DNA of 64,000 nt from Lachnospiraceae bacterium EP-SM-12S-S03 (lineage in GTDB: Bacteria > Bacillota > Clostridia > Lachnospirales > Lachnospiraceae), in assembly GCA_020540725.1 (NCBI GenBank), contig JAJBSL010000012.1, positions 14,893-78,892 of the forward strand. The letters run 5' to 3'. The stretch's first letter is position 1. Each line of letters starts with the position of its first letter. The notes below the pieces were generated by a model, which was given only the letters and a program-made list of their open reading frames with translations, searched no databases and was not told the origin of the DNA. Shown here piece by piece: positions 38,663 to 48,100 of this stretch. Both the position numbers and the translations under genes were made by a program.

Positions 38663-41600
38663 ATGAAAGTGAAACAAAAAGCAAAGCGGGTTGTATCCGG
38701 ATTGCTGACAGCGGTCACTCTTTTATCTACGGTGTTATCACCAATCAGCAGTTATGCTGCGGAGCTTCCGAAAGAAAGAAAACTGCCTCTTTTGGAAGAG
38801 GTACAAAGCCAGCTAGATGAAGATGAAATTGTTCTGGCAAAGGATCATCAGGTGGAAGTGGGAACAAGTTTTGACGTGAAAACAGATTTTACAGGGTTAG
38901 AGATCAAGGATGCGGCAAAGGTAAAGATTACTTTTGAGGAAGCAAAGAATGAGCAGGGAGAGGATTTTACAACATCCCATGCAGATACCTATAAAACTGT
39001 TTATCATGTAGAAACGGTCAATCAGGAACATCCGAATTATCAGATCAGCAGAAATGTGGTCGTAAAGGAAATAGAAAAAGAGAGTGAAAGTCCTTCAGCA
39101 GATGCAGAGCAATCCGAAACAAAAGAGACGGAAGAAGATGAGGAGGATTCAGAGAAGCCGTCAGAAATCCCAACAGAGACACCGGATGTATCAGAAGGAA
39201 ATGCTGCTTTTGATGCTTTGGTAGAACAGATGACAGAGCAGGATACCTTTGATGAAGGATCGGGATTAGCATTACATGATGTAATGGAACAGGCTGCAAA
39301 TCAGGGAGTTGATTTTGAGTCTATGGAAACCGGAGAAGTTGCGACTTTTTCAGCAATAGCAGCCAGAGATGCAAGTGTAGGATCTCAGCAGGTAACTATT
39401 GAAAAAGGTCCAATATATCGATATGCAGACTATGGGCTTGGAACATATCTTACAGAGCCGTATTATATTTCTTATGGAAGTGTAAGAGCAACAGCTTATT
39501 GTATCCAGCCGGCAAAGCCAGGTCCGGGTTCCGGTACCTATACCATTACAAAGCTGGCTGATAATCAGACTCTTGCAAAGGTATGTTATTACGGTACCGA
39601 TGCGGCAGGTGCAGAAAGTTATTTTGCGAACAAGCACAGTGATTTTTCAGCAGGAAAGAGATTTATCCTTGTCCATATGGCGGCTGCTTATGCTTATGGC
39701 AGTAGTGATGCGTTCTATGGAACCAATGCAACAGGACAGGAACTAGCAATGGATATTTACAATTATTGTGTAAAGAAGCCTGAGATACCGGATGTGTCCA
39801 TGTCATTTTCCGATGCCAATGTAAAGGCTTATGTAGAAGGAAATACACAGCGTACAAAGGAAATCACATTCCATGCGGCAGGACAGCAGAGTGTGACGAT
39901 CAGCCTTCCATCCGGAGTGCGTTTTCACAACGTGAGTACAGGAAGTACAAGTACACCGGGAGCAAAGGTAACGGTCAAGGGAGGTACAAAGTTTTATCTT
40001 TCTGCGCCTCTGACACAGGCAGAAGATACCGCAGAAGTATTTGCTACAACGATGGCAGGTGGATTGAAGAAAGATTATTCTGCGTATAAGCTGACAACGA
40101 ATTCCAGTACTCAAGATCTTGCCTTTATTTTTGGAGAAGGTGTGGAAACAACAAATAAAGTAAGCCTGAATGTTACATGGACAAAGCAGGCGGAGGTTTC
40201 CATTGTAAAGAATGATAAAGACACCGGAAACCATCTGGCAGGAGCAATCTATGGTGTTTACCGTGATAAGGAGTGCTCAGATCTGATCACGCAGATGCCT
40301 GAGACAGATAAAAAGGGCGCTTCTAAAGTAATCATCGAAAAAACACAGGATGTTGTGTATGTAAAAGAGATCCAGCCACCGGCAAATTATCAGGCAGATC
40401 CAACTGTTTATTCGGTAGATATCAATATCGGTAAAACAAGTACAAAAAATGTTTTGAATGAACGTACTTATGCAAAGATCCATCTGATCAAAGAAGACGC
40501 AGAAACAGGGGCAAATCCACAAGGAGATGCGACTTTAGAAGGTGCGGTGTATGGCCTCTATGCGAGAGAAAACATTGTACATCCAGATGGAACAACAGGA
40601 ATTGTCCATAAAGCCGGAGATCTTGTATCTACCTTAAAAGTAGATCGGAAGGGAGATGCTGTGGTAAAAGACCTGTATCTTGGAAAATATTTTGTAAAAG
40701 AGATCCAGGCGCCGGAAGGATATCTGTTAGACGAGACAGAGCATGATGTGGAATGTTCTTATGAAGGGGGCACAGTTCCAACGATAGAACGTACTGTGAA
40801 ATCAGCAGAACTTGTTATGAAACAGCCGTTCCAGATCATAAAAGCTGCGAACAATGGAGAAACGGATGCAGATCTGTTAAAAGGGGCAGGTTTCAGCGCT
40901 TACTTAAAGAGCAGCCTGGAGAAAAAAGAGGATGGAAGTTATGATTTTTCCCATGCAGAGCCAGTCATCCTTACAGCAGATGGTAAAACGGAAATGTTCA
41001 CAGATGAGAAAGGGTATGCGTGCAGTATTCCGCTTCCATATGGAACGTATATTGTACGAGAAACAACCACACCTCATAATTATAAACCGGTAGAGGATTT
41101 TGAGATTACCATCCGTGAAAACAATCCGGATAAACCGCAGGTTTGGAAGGTACTGTTGGACAAAGAATTTTCCGCAAAGTTAAAGATCATCAAAAAAGAT
41201 GATGAAACAAAGAAACCGGTGTTAGTAGCCGGCACAGAATTTAAAATTTATGATCTGGATCATAAGAAATATGTGGAACAGGTAACAACCTATCCTACGG
41301 TCACAGTCCATAAATCTTTCTTTACGGACAGCCAGGGATACCTGATCTTACCGAAAAACTTAGAGATCGGTCACTATCGTATTGAAGAAGTTACAGCGCC
41401 GGATGGATATGTTGTGAACAAAAACTATGTAGAGATCACCGTGGATTCGGATACTGCCTATGAAGTAGATGGAGTAAGTGGAGATGTGATCATTGAAGTT
41501 TCCTATGAAGATCAGCCGGTAAAGGGAAATCTTATTGTGTATAAGAAAGGTGAGATGCTTTCCGGTTTTGAGAACGACTTTATCTATAAAGAACAGTACC

Positions 41601-43891
41601 TTTCCGGGGCGGAATTTGAAGTGCGTGCGGCAGAGGATATCTGCACTCCGGATCATCAGAAAGATGCAGATGGAAACCGTATCGTACTTTATGCAAAGGA
41701 TACGCTTGTGACAACGATCACAACGGGAGAGAGTGGAAAAGCTGTAGCAAAGGATCTGCCGCTTGGAAGATACTATGTAGTGGAAACAAAGGCACCGGAA
41801 GGATTTGTATTAAATCCGGAGCCGGTAAAGGTTGCATTAACTTATCAGGATCAGGATACACCGATCGTTGAAGCAGAAGCAATCGTAGGAAATGACAGAC
41901 AGAAAGTCGCTATTTCCGTAGAAAAACAGGATGCAGAAAATGGGCAGGTATTATCTGGGGCTGTGTTTGGCATCTATAACAAGAAAGATATCCAGGCAAA
42001 TGGAAAAGTTCTTGTGAAAGCAGATACCTTATTACAGAAAATGACATCCGATGAGAACGGTATGGCAACATGCACCCTGGATCTTCCATTTGGAGAATAC
42101 TATGTAAAAGAATTAAAAGCGCCGGAAGGTTTTGTTTCTTCGGATGAGGTTCTGGAATTTGTTGCAGAGTATCAGGGACAGGAGACAAAGATTGTTTCCT
42201 TACAGGCCGTAAAGAAGAATGAACCGACTACAGCAGAGTTCACAAAGGTTGATTTGACTACAGGTGTAGAGCTGGAGGGCGCGAGATTGAAGGTAATGGA
42301 TAAAGATGGAAATGTGATCGATGAATGGACATCTGAAAAGGATAAGCCACATGTGATCAAACGTCTTGCAGTAGGAGAAACTTATACCCTTCATGAAGAA
42401 TTTGCTCCATACGGTTATCTGAAAGCAACGGATGTGACATTTACAATCAAAGATACTGCCGAAGTACAGAAAGTGGAAATGAAGGATGAGGTTCCAAAAG
42501 GGCTTCTGATCATCAACAAAAAGGGAGAATTTTTAGAGAAGATCACTCTTCTGGATAATGTGAAAGGAACGGTAGAACATTTCTTTGAATATATCACAGG
42601 AAACTTAAGTGAAGTCACCTTTGAAGTCTATGCTGCAGAAGATATCAAGGCTGCAGATGGCATAAGTGCAGACCATTATAAGAAAGATGAGCTGGTAGGC
42701 ACGGTCACAACCGATGAGAAGGGAATCGCAAAAATGGAAGACCTTCCGGTAGGAAAATATTATGTGAAGGAAGTGAAAACGGCACATGGTTTTGTACTGG
42801 ATGGAGAGCCTAGATTTGTGGATCTGACCTATCGTGACCAGGATACACCGGTGGTTACTTTTGATGAAGAATGGCAGAACAACCGGCAGAAGATAAAAGT
42901 AACGATCCTTAAAAAAGAAAAGGAAACAGAACGTATGCTGGAAGGTGCGATCTTCGGCTTATTTACAAAAGAAGATATCAAAGGCAGAGATGGAAAAGTC
43001 CTGATGGAAGCCGGAACGTTGATCGAGCAGAAAACAACGGATGAAAATGGACAGATCCTTTTCAAAGCAGATCTTCCAGTGGATGGGACCTATATCGTAA
43101 AAGAAATCTATGCGCCGGATGGTTTTGTGACATCGAATGAAGAAAAGGAATTCACTTTTGAGTATGGAAAACCAGAAGAAGCTGAGGTTTCCTATGAGTT
43201 TGTTTTTGAAAATGAGCCGACAACGGTAGAACTTACGAAAACAGACCTTACCACAGGGAAAGAACTTCCGGGAGCGCATCTGAAGGTGACAGATGAAGAT
43301 GGAAATGTAATCGAGGAGTGGGTATCTACAGAGAAAGCCCATGTGATCAAGGAACTGACCGTTGGAAAATCCTATACGATGACAGAAACAAAACCGGCAG
43401 ATGGATATGTAACTGCTGAGAGCATTACATTTACAGTAGAAAATACTGCAGAAATCCAGAAACAGGAGATGAAAGATGATGTGACAAAGGTGTTGATCTC
43501 GAAACAGGATATCGCAGGAAAAGAGCTTCCAGGTGCAAAGCTTACGATCTTAGATGAAGATGGAAAAGTGGTAGAAAGCTGGACATCTACAGAAGAGGCA
43601 CATTATATAGAGATGCTTCCGATCGGAAAGTACACGCTCAGGGAAGAAACGGCACCAGAAGGTTATCTGGTTGCAAAGGATGTGGAATTTGAAGTAAAAG
43701 ATACCGCCGAAGTGCAGAAGGTTGTTATGGTTGATGAGGAAAAACCAAAAGAAAGCACTCCGGAAGGTGGAAAACCTTCTAAAGATGCACCGAAGACTGG
43801 GGATAACACCAACTTGCTGTTATGGCTGCTCGTGCTTGGAATGAGTTTAAGTGGAGTGGTAGTCCTTGGAAGAAAAATAAAGAAGAAATAA
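38663..43891 (+). CDS. Sortase-anchored surface adhesin with 11 Cna-B/SpaA-type repeats
   Basis: A 1742-residue surface protein. A signal peptide (residues 1-33) is followed by an acidic Glu/Thr-rich linker (about 128-172). A thioester-like domain comes next, with Cys280 in ATAYCIQP; the usual Gln partner is not seen, where VHMAAAYAYG occurs instead. Eleven Cna-B-type domains follow, each marked by a variant of KAPEGY/F (such as IQAPEGYLLD, TAPDGYVVN, KAPEGFVLN). The end has PKTG, a hydrophobic stretch and KIKKK, a sortase signal. Such proteins are typical of Tn1549-like elements and may aid mating contact or host adhesion. Codon use is slightly more GC-rich than the tail cargo. Confidence 0.93.
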   Translation: MKVKQKAKRVVSGLLTAVTLLSTVLSPISSYAAELPKERKLPLLEEVQSQLDEDEIVLAKDHQVEVGTSFDVKTDFTGLEIKDAAKVKITFEEAKNEQGEDFTTSHADTYKTVYHVETVNQEHPNYQISRNVVVKEIEKESESPSADAEQSETKETEEDEEDSEKPSEIPTETPDVSEGNAAFDALVEQMTEQDTFDEGSGLALHDVMEQAANQGVDFESMETGEVATFSAIAARDASVGSQQVTIEKGPIYRYADYGLGTYLTEPYYISYGSVRATAYCIQPAKPGPGSGTYTITKLADNQTLAKVCYYGTDAAGAESYFANKHSDFSAGKRFILVHMAAAYAYGSSDAFYGTNATGQELAMDIYNYCVKKPEIPDVSMSFSDANVKAYVEGNTQRTKEITFHAAGQQSVTISLPSGVRFHNVSTGSTSTPGAKVTVKGGTKFYLSAPLTQAEDTAEVFATTMAGGLKKDYSAYKLTTNSSTQDLAFIFGEGVETTNKVSLNVTWTKQAEVSIVKNDKDTGNHLAGAIYGVYRDKECSDLITQMPETDKKGASKVIIEKTQDVVYVKEIQPPANYQADPTVYSVDINIGKTSTKNVLNERTYAKIHLIKEDAETGANPQGDATLEGAVYGLYARENIVHPDGTTGIVHKAGDLVSTLKVDRKGDAVVKDLYLGKYFVKEIQAPEGYLLDETEHDVECSYEGGTVPTIERTVKSAELVMKQPFQIIKAANNGETDADLLKGAGFSAYLKSSLEKKEDGSYDFSHAEPVILTADGKTEMFTDEKGYACSIPLPYGTYIVRETTTPHNYKPVEDFEITIRENNPDKPQVWKVLLDKEFSAKLKIIKKDDETKKPVLVAGTEFKIYDLDHKKYVEQVTTYPTVTVHKSFFTDSQGYLILPKNLEIGHYRIEEVTAPDGYVVNKNYVEITVDSDTAYEVDGVSGDVIIEVSYEDQPVKGNLIVYKKGEMLSGFENDFIYKEQYLSGAEFEVRAAEDICTPDHQKDADGNRIVLYAKDTLVTTITTGESGKAVAKDLPLGRYYVVETKAPEGFVLNPEPVKVALTYQDQDTPIVEAEAIVGNDRQKVAISVEKQDAENGQVLSGAVFGIYNKKDIQANGKVLVKADTLLQKMTSDENGMATCTLDLPFGEYYVKELKAPEGFVSSDEVLEFVAEYQGQETKIVSLQAVKKNEPTTAEFTKVDLTTGVELEGARLKVMDKDGNVIDEWTSEKDKPHVIKRLAVGETYTLHEEFAPYGYLKATDVTFTIKDTAEVQKVEMKDEVPKGLLIINKKGEFLEKITLLDNVKGTVEHFFEYITGNLSEVTFEVYAAEDIKAADGISADHYKKDELVGTVTTDEKGIAKMEDLPVGKYYVKEVKTAHGFVLDGEPRFVDLTYRDQDTPVVTFDEEWQNNRQKIKVTILKKEKETERMLEGAIFGLFTKEDIKGRDGKVLMEAGTLIEQKTTDENGQILFKADLPVDGTYIVKEIYAPDGFVTSNEEKEFTFEYGKPEEAEVSYEFVFENEPTTVELTKTDLTTGKELPGAHLKVTDEDGNVIEEWVSTEKAHVIKELTVGKSYTMTETKPADGYVTAESITFTVENTAEIQKQEMKDDVTKVLISKQDIAGKELPGAKLTILDEDGKVVESWTSTEEAHYIEMLPIGKYTLREETAPEGYLVAKDVEFEVKDTAEVQKVVMVDEEKPKESTPEGGKPSKDAPKTGDNTNLLLWLLVLGMSLSGVVVLGRKIKKK

Positions 43892-43899
43892 TGTAAGGG

Positions 43900-43942
43900 A
43901 AAGCGTTCATGGAAACCGGAGGGAATCTGTGAACGCTTTTTT
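43900..43942 (+). terminator. Terminator after the adhesin gene
   Basis: AAAGCGTTC (43900-43908) pairs with GAACGCTTT (43931-43939) and is followed by TTT. The loop is 22 bases. It probably reduces but does not abolish read-through into the coupling genes. Confidence 0.8.
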
Positions 43943-43960
43943 GTTAGGAGGAACATGAGG

Positions 43961-44152
43961 ATGGACAGGACAAGAGATAAGAATCTGATCATAGAACCAA
44001 ATGCAGCAATGCCGGGGAGAAAATACAGTGAAGAAAAACCCTGGTCTTGCAAATATTGCTACTGGTGGGGAGGGAGAAAAAAGGGCTGCATTGAGAAGCA
44101 GTGCTATTATTTGCTTCCCCCAAAGGATCAAGGGAAGAAAGGGAGTGGTTAA
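43961..44152 (+). CDS. Small Cys-rich protein of the transfer operon
   Basis: A 63-residue protein with CKYCYWWGGRKKGC and a further Cys, probably binding metal. ATG 43961 has GGAGG nine bases upstream; ATG 43955 is an alternative. Directly followed by the PcfB gene. Similar proteins are seen at this place in related elements. Function unknown. Confidence 0.65.
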   Translation: MDRTRDKNLIIEPNAAMPGRKYSEEKPWSCKYCYWWGGRKKGCIEKQCYYLLPPKDQGKKGSG

Positions 44153-44716
44153 TTGCAGGATGAAGTGAATGAAAAAATCATAGCTCTGTGTGTCCAGACA
44201 ACCCGGATGAGTACCGGCGTGCTAAAGGCATCTATGAGAAAATTTCTGGATGGAATGAGCAGACAGAAACAGAAGCGGGTACAGGTGAAGCAGGCTGTCA
44301 AAACGGGAAAAGCACAGGAAAAGGGCAGAGAAAAAGAAAGAAAACGACAGGAGATGAAAAAGCCTCATGGAAAGCAGACGATAAAACAACTGATCGCACA
44401 GGGAGCACAGCTTACCAATATTCAGATCACGGATCAAAATATCAAGTCTTTTGACCGGGTAGCCCGGAAATACGGGATTGATTATAGTCTGAAAAAGGAT
44501 TCCCATGTGGAACCGCCATTGTATCTGGTATTTTTTAAATCGAAAGATGTGGACGTGATGACGGCTGCTTTTAAAGAATATGCAGGCGTAGAGCTGGATC
44601 AGTCTAAAAAGAAAAAGCCTTCTGTCCGAAAGAAACTGCAGAAGACACAGGAGAGGAAAGCAAAACATCGTCAGAGAGTCAAGACGAAGCAGAAAGTCAG
44701 AGGCCAGGAACGATGA
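44153..44716 (+). CDS. PcfB-family transfer protein (DUF3801)
   Basis: A 187-residue, highly basic protein starting at a TTG (44153) with GGGAGTGG upstream. The central domain KQTIKQLIAQGAQLTNIQITDQNIKSFDRVARKYGIDYSLKKD is the PcfB/DUF3801 pattern; the tail is Lys/Arg-rich. In pCF10, PcfB is an accessory of the PcfC coupling protein. Here it overlaps the VirD4 gene by 4 bases, as expected for that pair. Confidence 0.88.
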   Translation: MQDEVNEKIIALCVQTTRMSTGVLKASMRKFLDGMSRQKQKRVQVKQAVKTGKAQEKGREKERKRQEMKKPHGKQTIKQLIAQGAQLTNIQITDQNIKSFDRVARKYGIDYSLKKDSHVEPPLYLVFFKSKDVDVMTAAFKEYAGVELDQSKKKKPSVRKKLQKTQERKAKHRQRVKTKQKVRGQER

Positions 44717-46527
44717 TCCGGGAAAAGATGCAGAATATCCCGATGAAGAGAGTGGTGATATTAAGTATTCCGTATCTGATCATCTTCTATCTTGCAGATA
44801 AATGCTTTTGGCTGTACCGCCATTGCATTGGTGACAGTATGATTGAAAAAATCGGTGTGATGCTGATGAATTTCCAACTGGCATTTACGAACTGGCTCCC
44901 AAGTTTCCATATGCAGGATTTGTTAGGAGGATTGGTGACCGCGTTTATCTTTCGGTTGATTTTGTATTATAAAGCGAAGAATGCGAAGAAGTTCCGGCAT
45001 GGAGAAGAGTATGGATCGGCCAGATGGGGAAACCGGAAGGATATTGAACCGTTTGTAGATCCGATATTTGAAAATAACATTATTCTGACCGAAACAGAAC
45101 GGCTTACGATGAACAGCAGGCCAAAGGCTCCCAAATATGCCAGAAACAAGAATGTGATCGTGATCGGGGGCTCAGGATCCGGTAAAACCAGATTTTACGT
45201 CAAACCCAATCTGATGCAGATGACAGATTGCGTATCCTATGTGGTGACAGATCCAAAGGGAACAATTATTGTAGAATGTGGAAAGATGCTGGTAAATGGC
45301 GGCTATCGGATCAAGGTGCTGAATACGATCAATTTTAAAAAGTCCATGCACTATAATCCATTTCATTACATTCGTAGTGAAAAAGATATCTTAAAACTGG
45401 TGAATACCATCATAGCAAATACGAAGGGGGAAGGAGAAAAATCTACGGAGGATTTCTGGATTAAAGCGGAACGTCTTCTGTATTCTGCCCTGATCGGTTA
45501 TATCTGGTATGAAGCGCCGGAAGAGGAACAGAACTTTTCTACGCTTTTGGAATTTATCAATGCCAGTGAAACGAGAGAAGATGATGAAGAATTTAAGAAT
45601 GCGGTAGATGAACTGTTTGAAGAATTGGAAGCAGAGAATCCGGAACACTTTGCAGTCAGACAATACCGAAAATATAAGCTGGCTGCAGGAAAAACAGCGA
45701 AGTCGATCCTTATTTCCTGCGGTGCCAGACTTGCTCCATTTGATATCCAGGAACTTCGGGAGATCATGTCCTATGATGAGATGGAGCTGGATATGATCGG
45801 GGATCAGAAGACAGCAATGTTTGTCATTATCAGTGATACTGATGATACTTTCAACTTTGTGGTGGCGATCATGTACACACAGCTTTTTAATCTGCTCTGT
45901 GATAAAGCAGATGATGAGCATGGTGGAAGACTTCCGTACCATGTGCGATTACTGCTGGATGAGTTCAGTAATATCGGCCAGATTCCCAAATTTGATAAAC
46001 TGATCGCAACGATCCGAAGCCGTGAGATCTCCGCCTCTATTATCTTACAGTCGCAAAGCCAGTTAAAAACCATTTATAAGGATGCTGCGGAAACCATCAC
46101 GGGGAATTGTGATACCGTATTATTTCTTGGGGGAAAGGAAAGCTCCACTTTAAAGGAAATTTCTGAAACGCTTGGGAAAGAGACGATTGATCTATATAAT
46201 ACTTCTGATACCAGAGGAACGAGTCAGTCTTATGGTTTAAATTACCAAAAGACAGGAAAAGAACTGATGAGCCGGGATGAGCTGGCTGTTATGGATGGAA
46301 ATAAATGTATTCTTCAGTTGAGAGGTGTAAGACCATTTTTCAGCAATAAATACGATATCACAAAACATAAACGATACAAGGAATTGGCAGATGCGGATAC
46401 AAGGAATGCGTTTGATGTGGAAAAATATCTGGAGCATAAGTTGACATTTTCAAAGGATACTGAGTTTGACATCTTTCGGATTGATGTGACAGAGGATGAA
46501 ATAAGACAAGTGGAAATCAATAATTAA
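44713..46527 (+). CDS. VirD4/TraG-type coupling protein
   Basis: A 604-residue type IV coupling ATPase. Two transmembrane helices are in the first 85 residues, Walker A GGSGSGKTRFYVKPN near 155, and Walker B LLLDEFSNIG near 415. It brings the relaxase-DNA complex to the mating channel. No VirB4 or channel genes remain in this element, so it would have to use a channel from another element. Overlaps pcfB. Confidence 0.95.
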   Translation: MIREKMQNIPMKRVVILSIPYLIIFYLADKCFWLYRHCIGDSMIEKIGVMLMNFQLAFTNWLPSFHMQDLLGGLVTAFIFRLILYYKAKNAKKFRHGEEYGSARWGNRKDIEPFVDPIFENNIILTETERLTMNSRPKAPKYARNKNVIVIGGSGSGKTRFYVKPNLMQMTDCVSYVVTDPKGTIIVECGKMLVNGGYRIKVLNTINFKKSMHYNPFHYIRSEKDILKLVNTIIANTKGEGEKSTEDFWIKAERLLYSALIGYIWYEAPEEEQNFSTLLEFINASETREDDEEFKNAVDELFEELEAENPEHFAVRQYRKYKLAAGKTAKSILISCGARLAPFDIQELREIMSYDEMELDMIGDQKTAMFVIISDTDDTFNFVVAIMYTQLFNLLCDKADDEHGGRLPYHVRLLLDEFSNIGQIPKFDKLIATIRSREISASIILQSQSQLKTIYKDAAETITGNCDTVLFLGGKESSTLKEISETLGKETIDLYNTSDTRGTSQSYGLNYQKTGKELMSRDELAVMDGNKCILQLRGVRPFFSNKYDITKHKRYKELADADTRNAFDVEKYLEHKLTFSKDTEFDIFRIDVTEDEIRQVEINN

Positions 46528-46630
46528 GAAAATTTATATGTTACCAAAGTGGAAACATAGGAAAACCATGCTGGTTCTTTCATTTTTAATGGTATCGTTA
46601 TATGATATGAATGAAAGAGAGGTAAGAAGT

Positions 46631-47083
46631 ATGGCATTAAATGATAACATTAAAAAATTTAGAGAAGAAAAAAAATATACACAGCAACAACTTGCCGATA
46701 AACTGTACGTATCACGACAAACTATTTGCCGATGGGAGAATGGTTCAAGATGTCCAGATCTAATTACAGCAAAAAAATTAGCAATGGAGCTTGGAGTCAC
46801 ATTGGATGAACTTATATCAGATGAAGATATCACTGATATTCAATCAAAATATGGGATATGGAAATTTGATAAGATAAAAGAAAGGGAAAAAATTCAGGTG
46901 ATTCAAAAAAGAATCTTGGATTTTATAGAGATTGTAGGAGGTATATTTTTAGCAATTTCTTTGTTATTAAGAGTTCAATTTGATATGAAAGTACCAGCAT
47001 GGATTACGATAATATGTGCTTTAATAGTGACAGTAGCATTTATGTTTAATTTTATGTTGGCTAAAAAATTGGAAAGAAAGTAA
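46631..47083 (+). CDS. XRE-family regulator with C-terminal membrane segments
   Basis: A 150-residue protein. The HTH is at residues 1-60 (FREEKKYTQQQLADKLYVSRQT, CRWENGSRCPDLITAKKLA). Two hydrophobic segments are at about residues 97-115 and 125-143. ATG 46631 is preferred because AGAGAGGTAAGAAGT precedes it; the upstream ATG 46538 has no ribosome site. It lies between the coupling protein and Maff2 genes, where related elements usually have none, and is AT-rich, so it may be a later insertion. Confidence 0.82.
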   Translation: MALNDNIKKFREEKKYTQQQLADKLYVSRQTICRWENGSRCPDLITAKKLAMELGVTLDELISDEDITDIQSKYGIWKFDKIKEREKIQVIQKRILDFIEIVGGIFLAISLLLRVQFDMKVPAWITIICALIVTVAFMFNFMLAKKLERK

Positions 47084-47121
47084 AAAATCTTCAAGTATTT
47101 GTAAACAGAATAAAAAGCGTT

Positions 47122-47158
47122 AGAGCATGTAGATATCCGTCTATGTGCTCTTTTTTTG
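47122..47158 (+). terminator. Terminator after the membrane XRE gene
   Basis: AGAGCATGTAGA pairs with TCTATGTGCTCT around a short loop, followed by TTTTTTT. Confidence 0.85.
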
Positions 47159-47327
47159 CGTTTTTTTAAGAAAAGGTCCTGATGATCAGGCAGAAAGGAG
47201 AAAAAAGTGAAGATAAAAATAAGATCACCTTGCAAATAAAACAGGTAAAAAAAGAGGTCTGAATAATAGGGAAAGGAGAGAGAAAACGCTGACAGACCAT
47301 AGAAACAGCGTTTATTCAGAAAAGAAT

Positions 47328-47543
47328 ATGGGATTTTTCGGAAGTGCAATTACAATCTTACAGACATTAGTCGTAGCGATTGGTGCAGGTCTTGGTGTCT
47401 GGGGAGTCATCAACCTGATGGAAGGTTACGGAAATGATAATCCGGGTGCTAAATCACAGGGAATTAAGCAGCTTATGAGTGGCGGTGGTGTGATCCTGAT
47501 TGGTACACAGTTGATTCCGCTTTTGAGTGGATTATTTGGTTAA
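47328..47543 (+). CDS. Maff2-family membrane protein
   Basis: A 71-residue protein with two hydrophobic segments (ILQTLVVAIGAGLGVWGVIN and GGGVILIGTQLIPLLSGLFG) and the conserved NPGAKSQGIKQLMSGGG loop. It is the small membrane protein found between VirD4 and VirB6 genes in Tn1549-like elements and is likely a VirB2/VirB3-like channel component. Confidence 0.88.
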   Translation: MGFFGSAITILQTLVVAIGAGLGVWGVINLMEGYGNDNPGAKSQGIKQLMSGGGVILIGTQLIPLLSGLFG

Positions 47544-47562
47544 AAGAAAGGAGTAGAGATCC

Positions 47563-47823
47563 ATGTTCAATCAAATTTTTGATGCGATTGAGGAATGGAT
47601 GAGGGAACTTCTAACAGGTATGATCAGTTCTAACCTGGACCGTATGTTTACGGATGTCAATCAGAAGACAAGTGAGATTGCGGGCCAGGTTGGACAGACG
47701 CCACAAGGATGGAATGGCAGTATCTTTAGTATGATTGAAGGACTGTCAAATTCAGTCATCATGCCGATTGCAGGTATCATCATACACGGGTATCTTTGCG
47801 GAGTATTTGGGATTCTGAACTAA
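47563..47823 (+). pseudogene. Truncated VirB6/TrbL-like channel protein
   Basis: The first 75 residues match the VirB6-like protein of this element family (IFDAIEEWMRELLTGMISS, VNQKTSEIAGQVGQTPQGWN, PIAGIII), normally about 290 residues. After that the frame runs into foreign sequence (HGYLCGVFGILN) and stops. The break is at about 47784, the same point at which the dUTPase on the other strand is cut. A deletion here removed the rest of the mating-channel operon. Confidence 0.85.
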
Positions 47824-48100
47824 CATTACTGATGATGGCATGAATTTCTCCTCGATATCCGGAATCAATAGGCGGAAGTTCGCAGACCAATCCTTTTGCT
47901 GCCATGCTGCTTCTTGGAAAGACATAACCGGCATATCCATCCGGAATCATGAGACCAAATCCTAAGGGGATTCTTGCAATCTCTCCCGGCTTTAATGTGC
48001 AGTCATAAGGCATATACACATCGGCCCCGGCATCGTTTTCATGAGGGCGGAAGGGATAATGATCTTTCTCTAACCCAAAGTCGATCAATTTAATCTTCAT
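47780..48100 (-). pseudogene. Truncated dUTPase
   Basis: A 106-residue remnant. Motif 1 (NDAGADVYMP), motif 2 (PRSSMAAKGL) and motif 3 (IDSGYRGEIHAIISN) of trimeric dUTPases are present. The protein stops after LRKDTRV, so motif 4 and the C-terminal glycine-rich motif 5 that closes over the substrate are missing. It overlaps thyX by 11 bases, so with ThyX and the gene at 48856 it once formed a nucleotide-metabolism operon. Probably inactive. Confidence 0.85.

Noticed and set aside
38663..43891. Many minus-strand frames of 60-140 codons within the adhesin gene
   Set aside because: They are shadows of a repetitive plus-strand gene, without ribosome sites or recognisable motifs.
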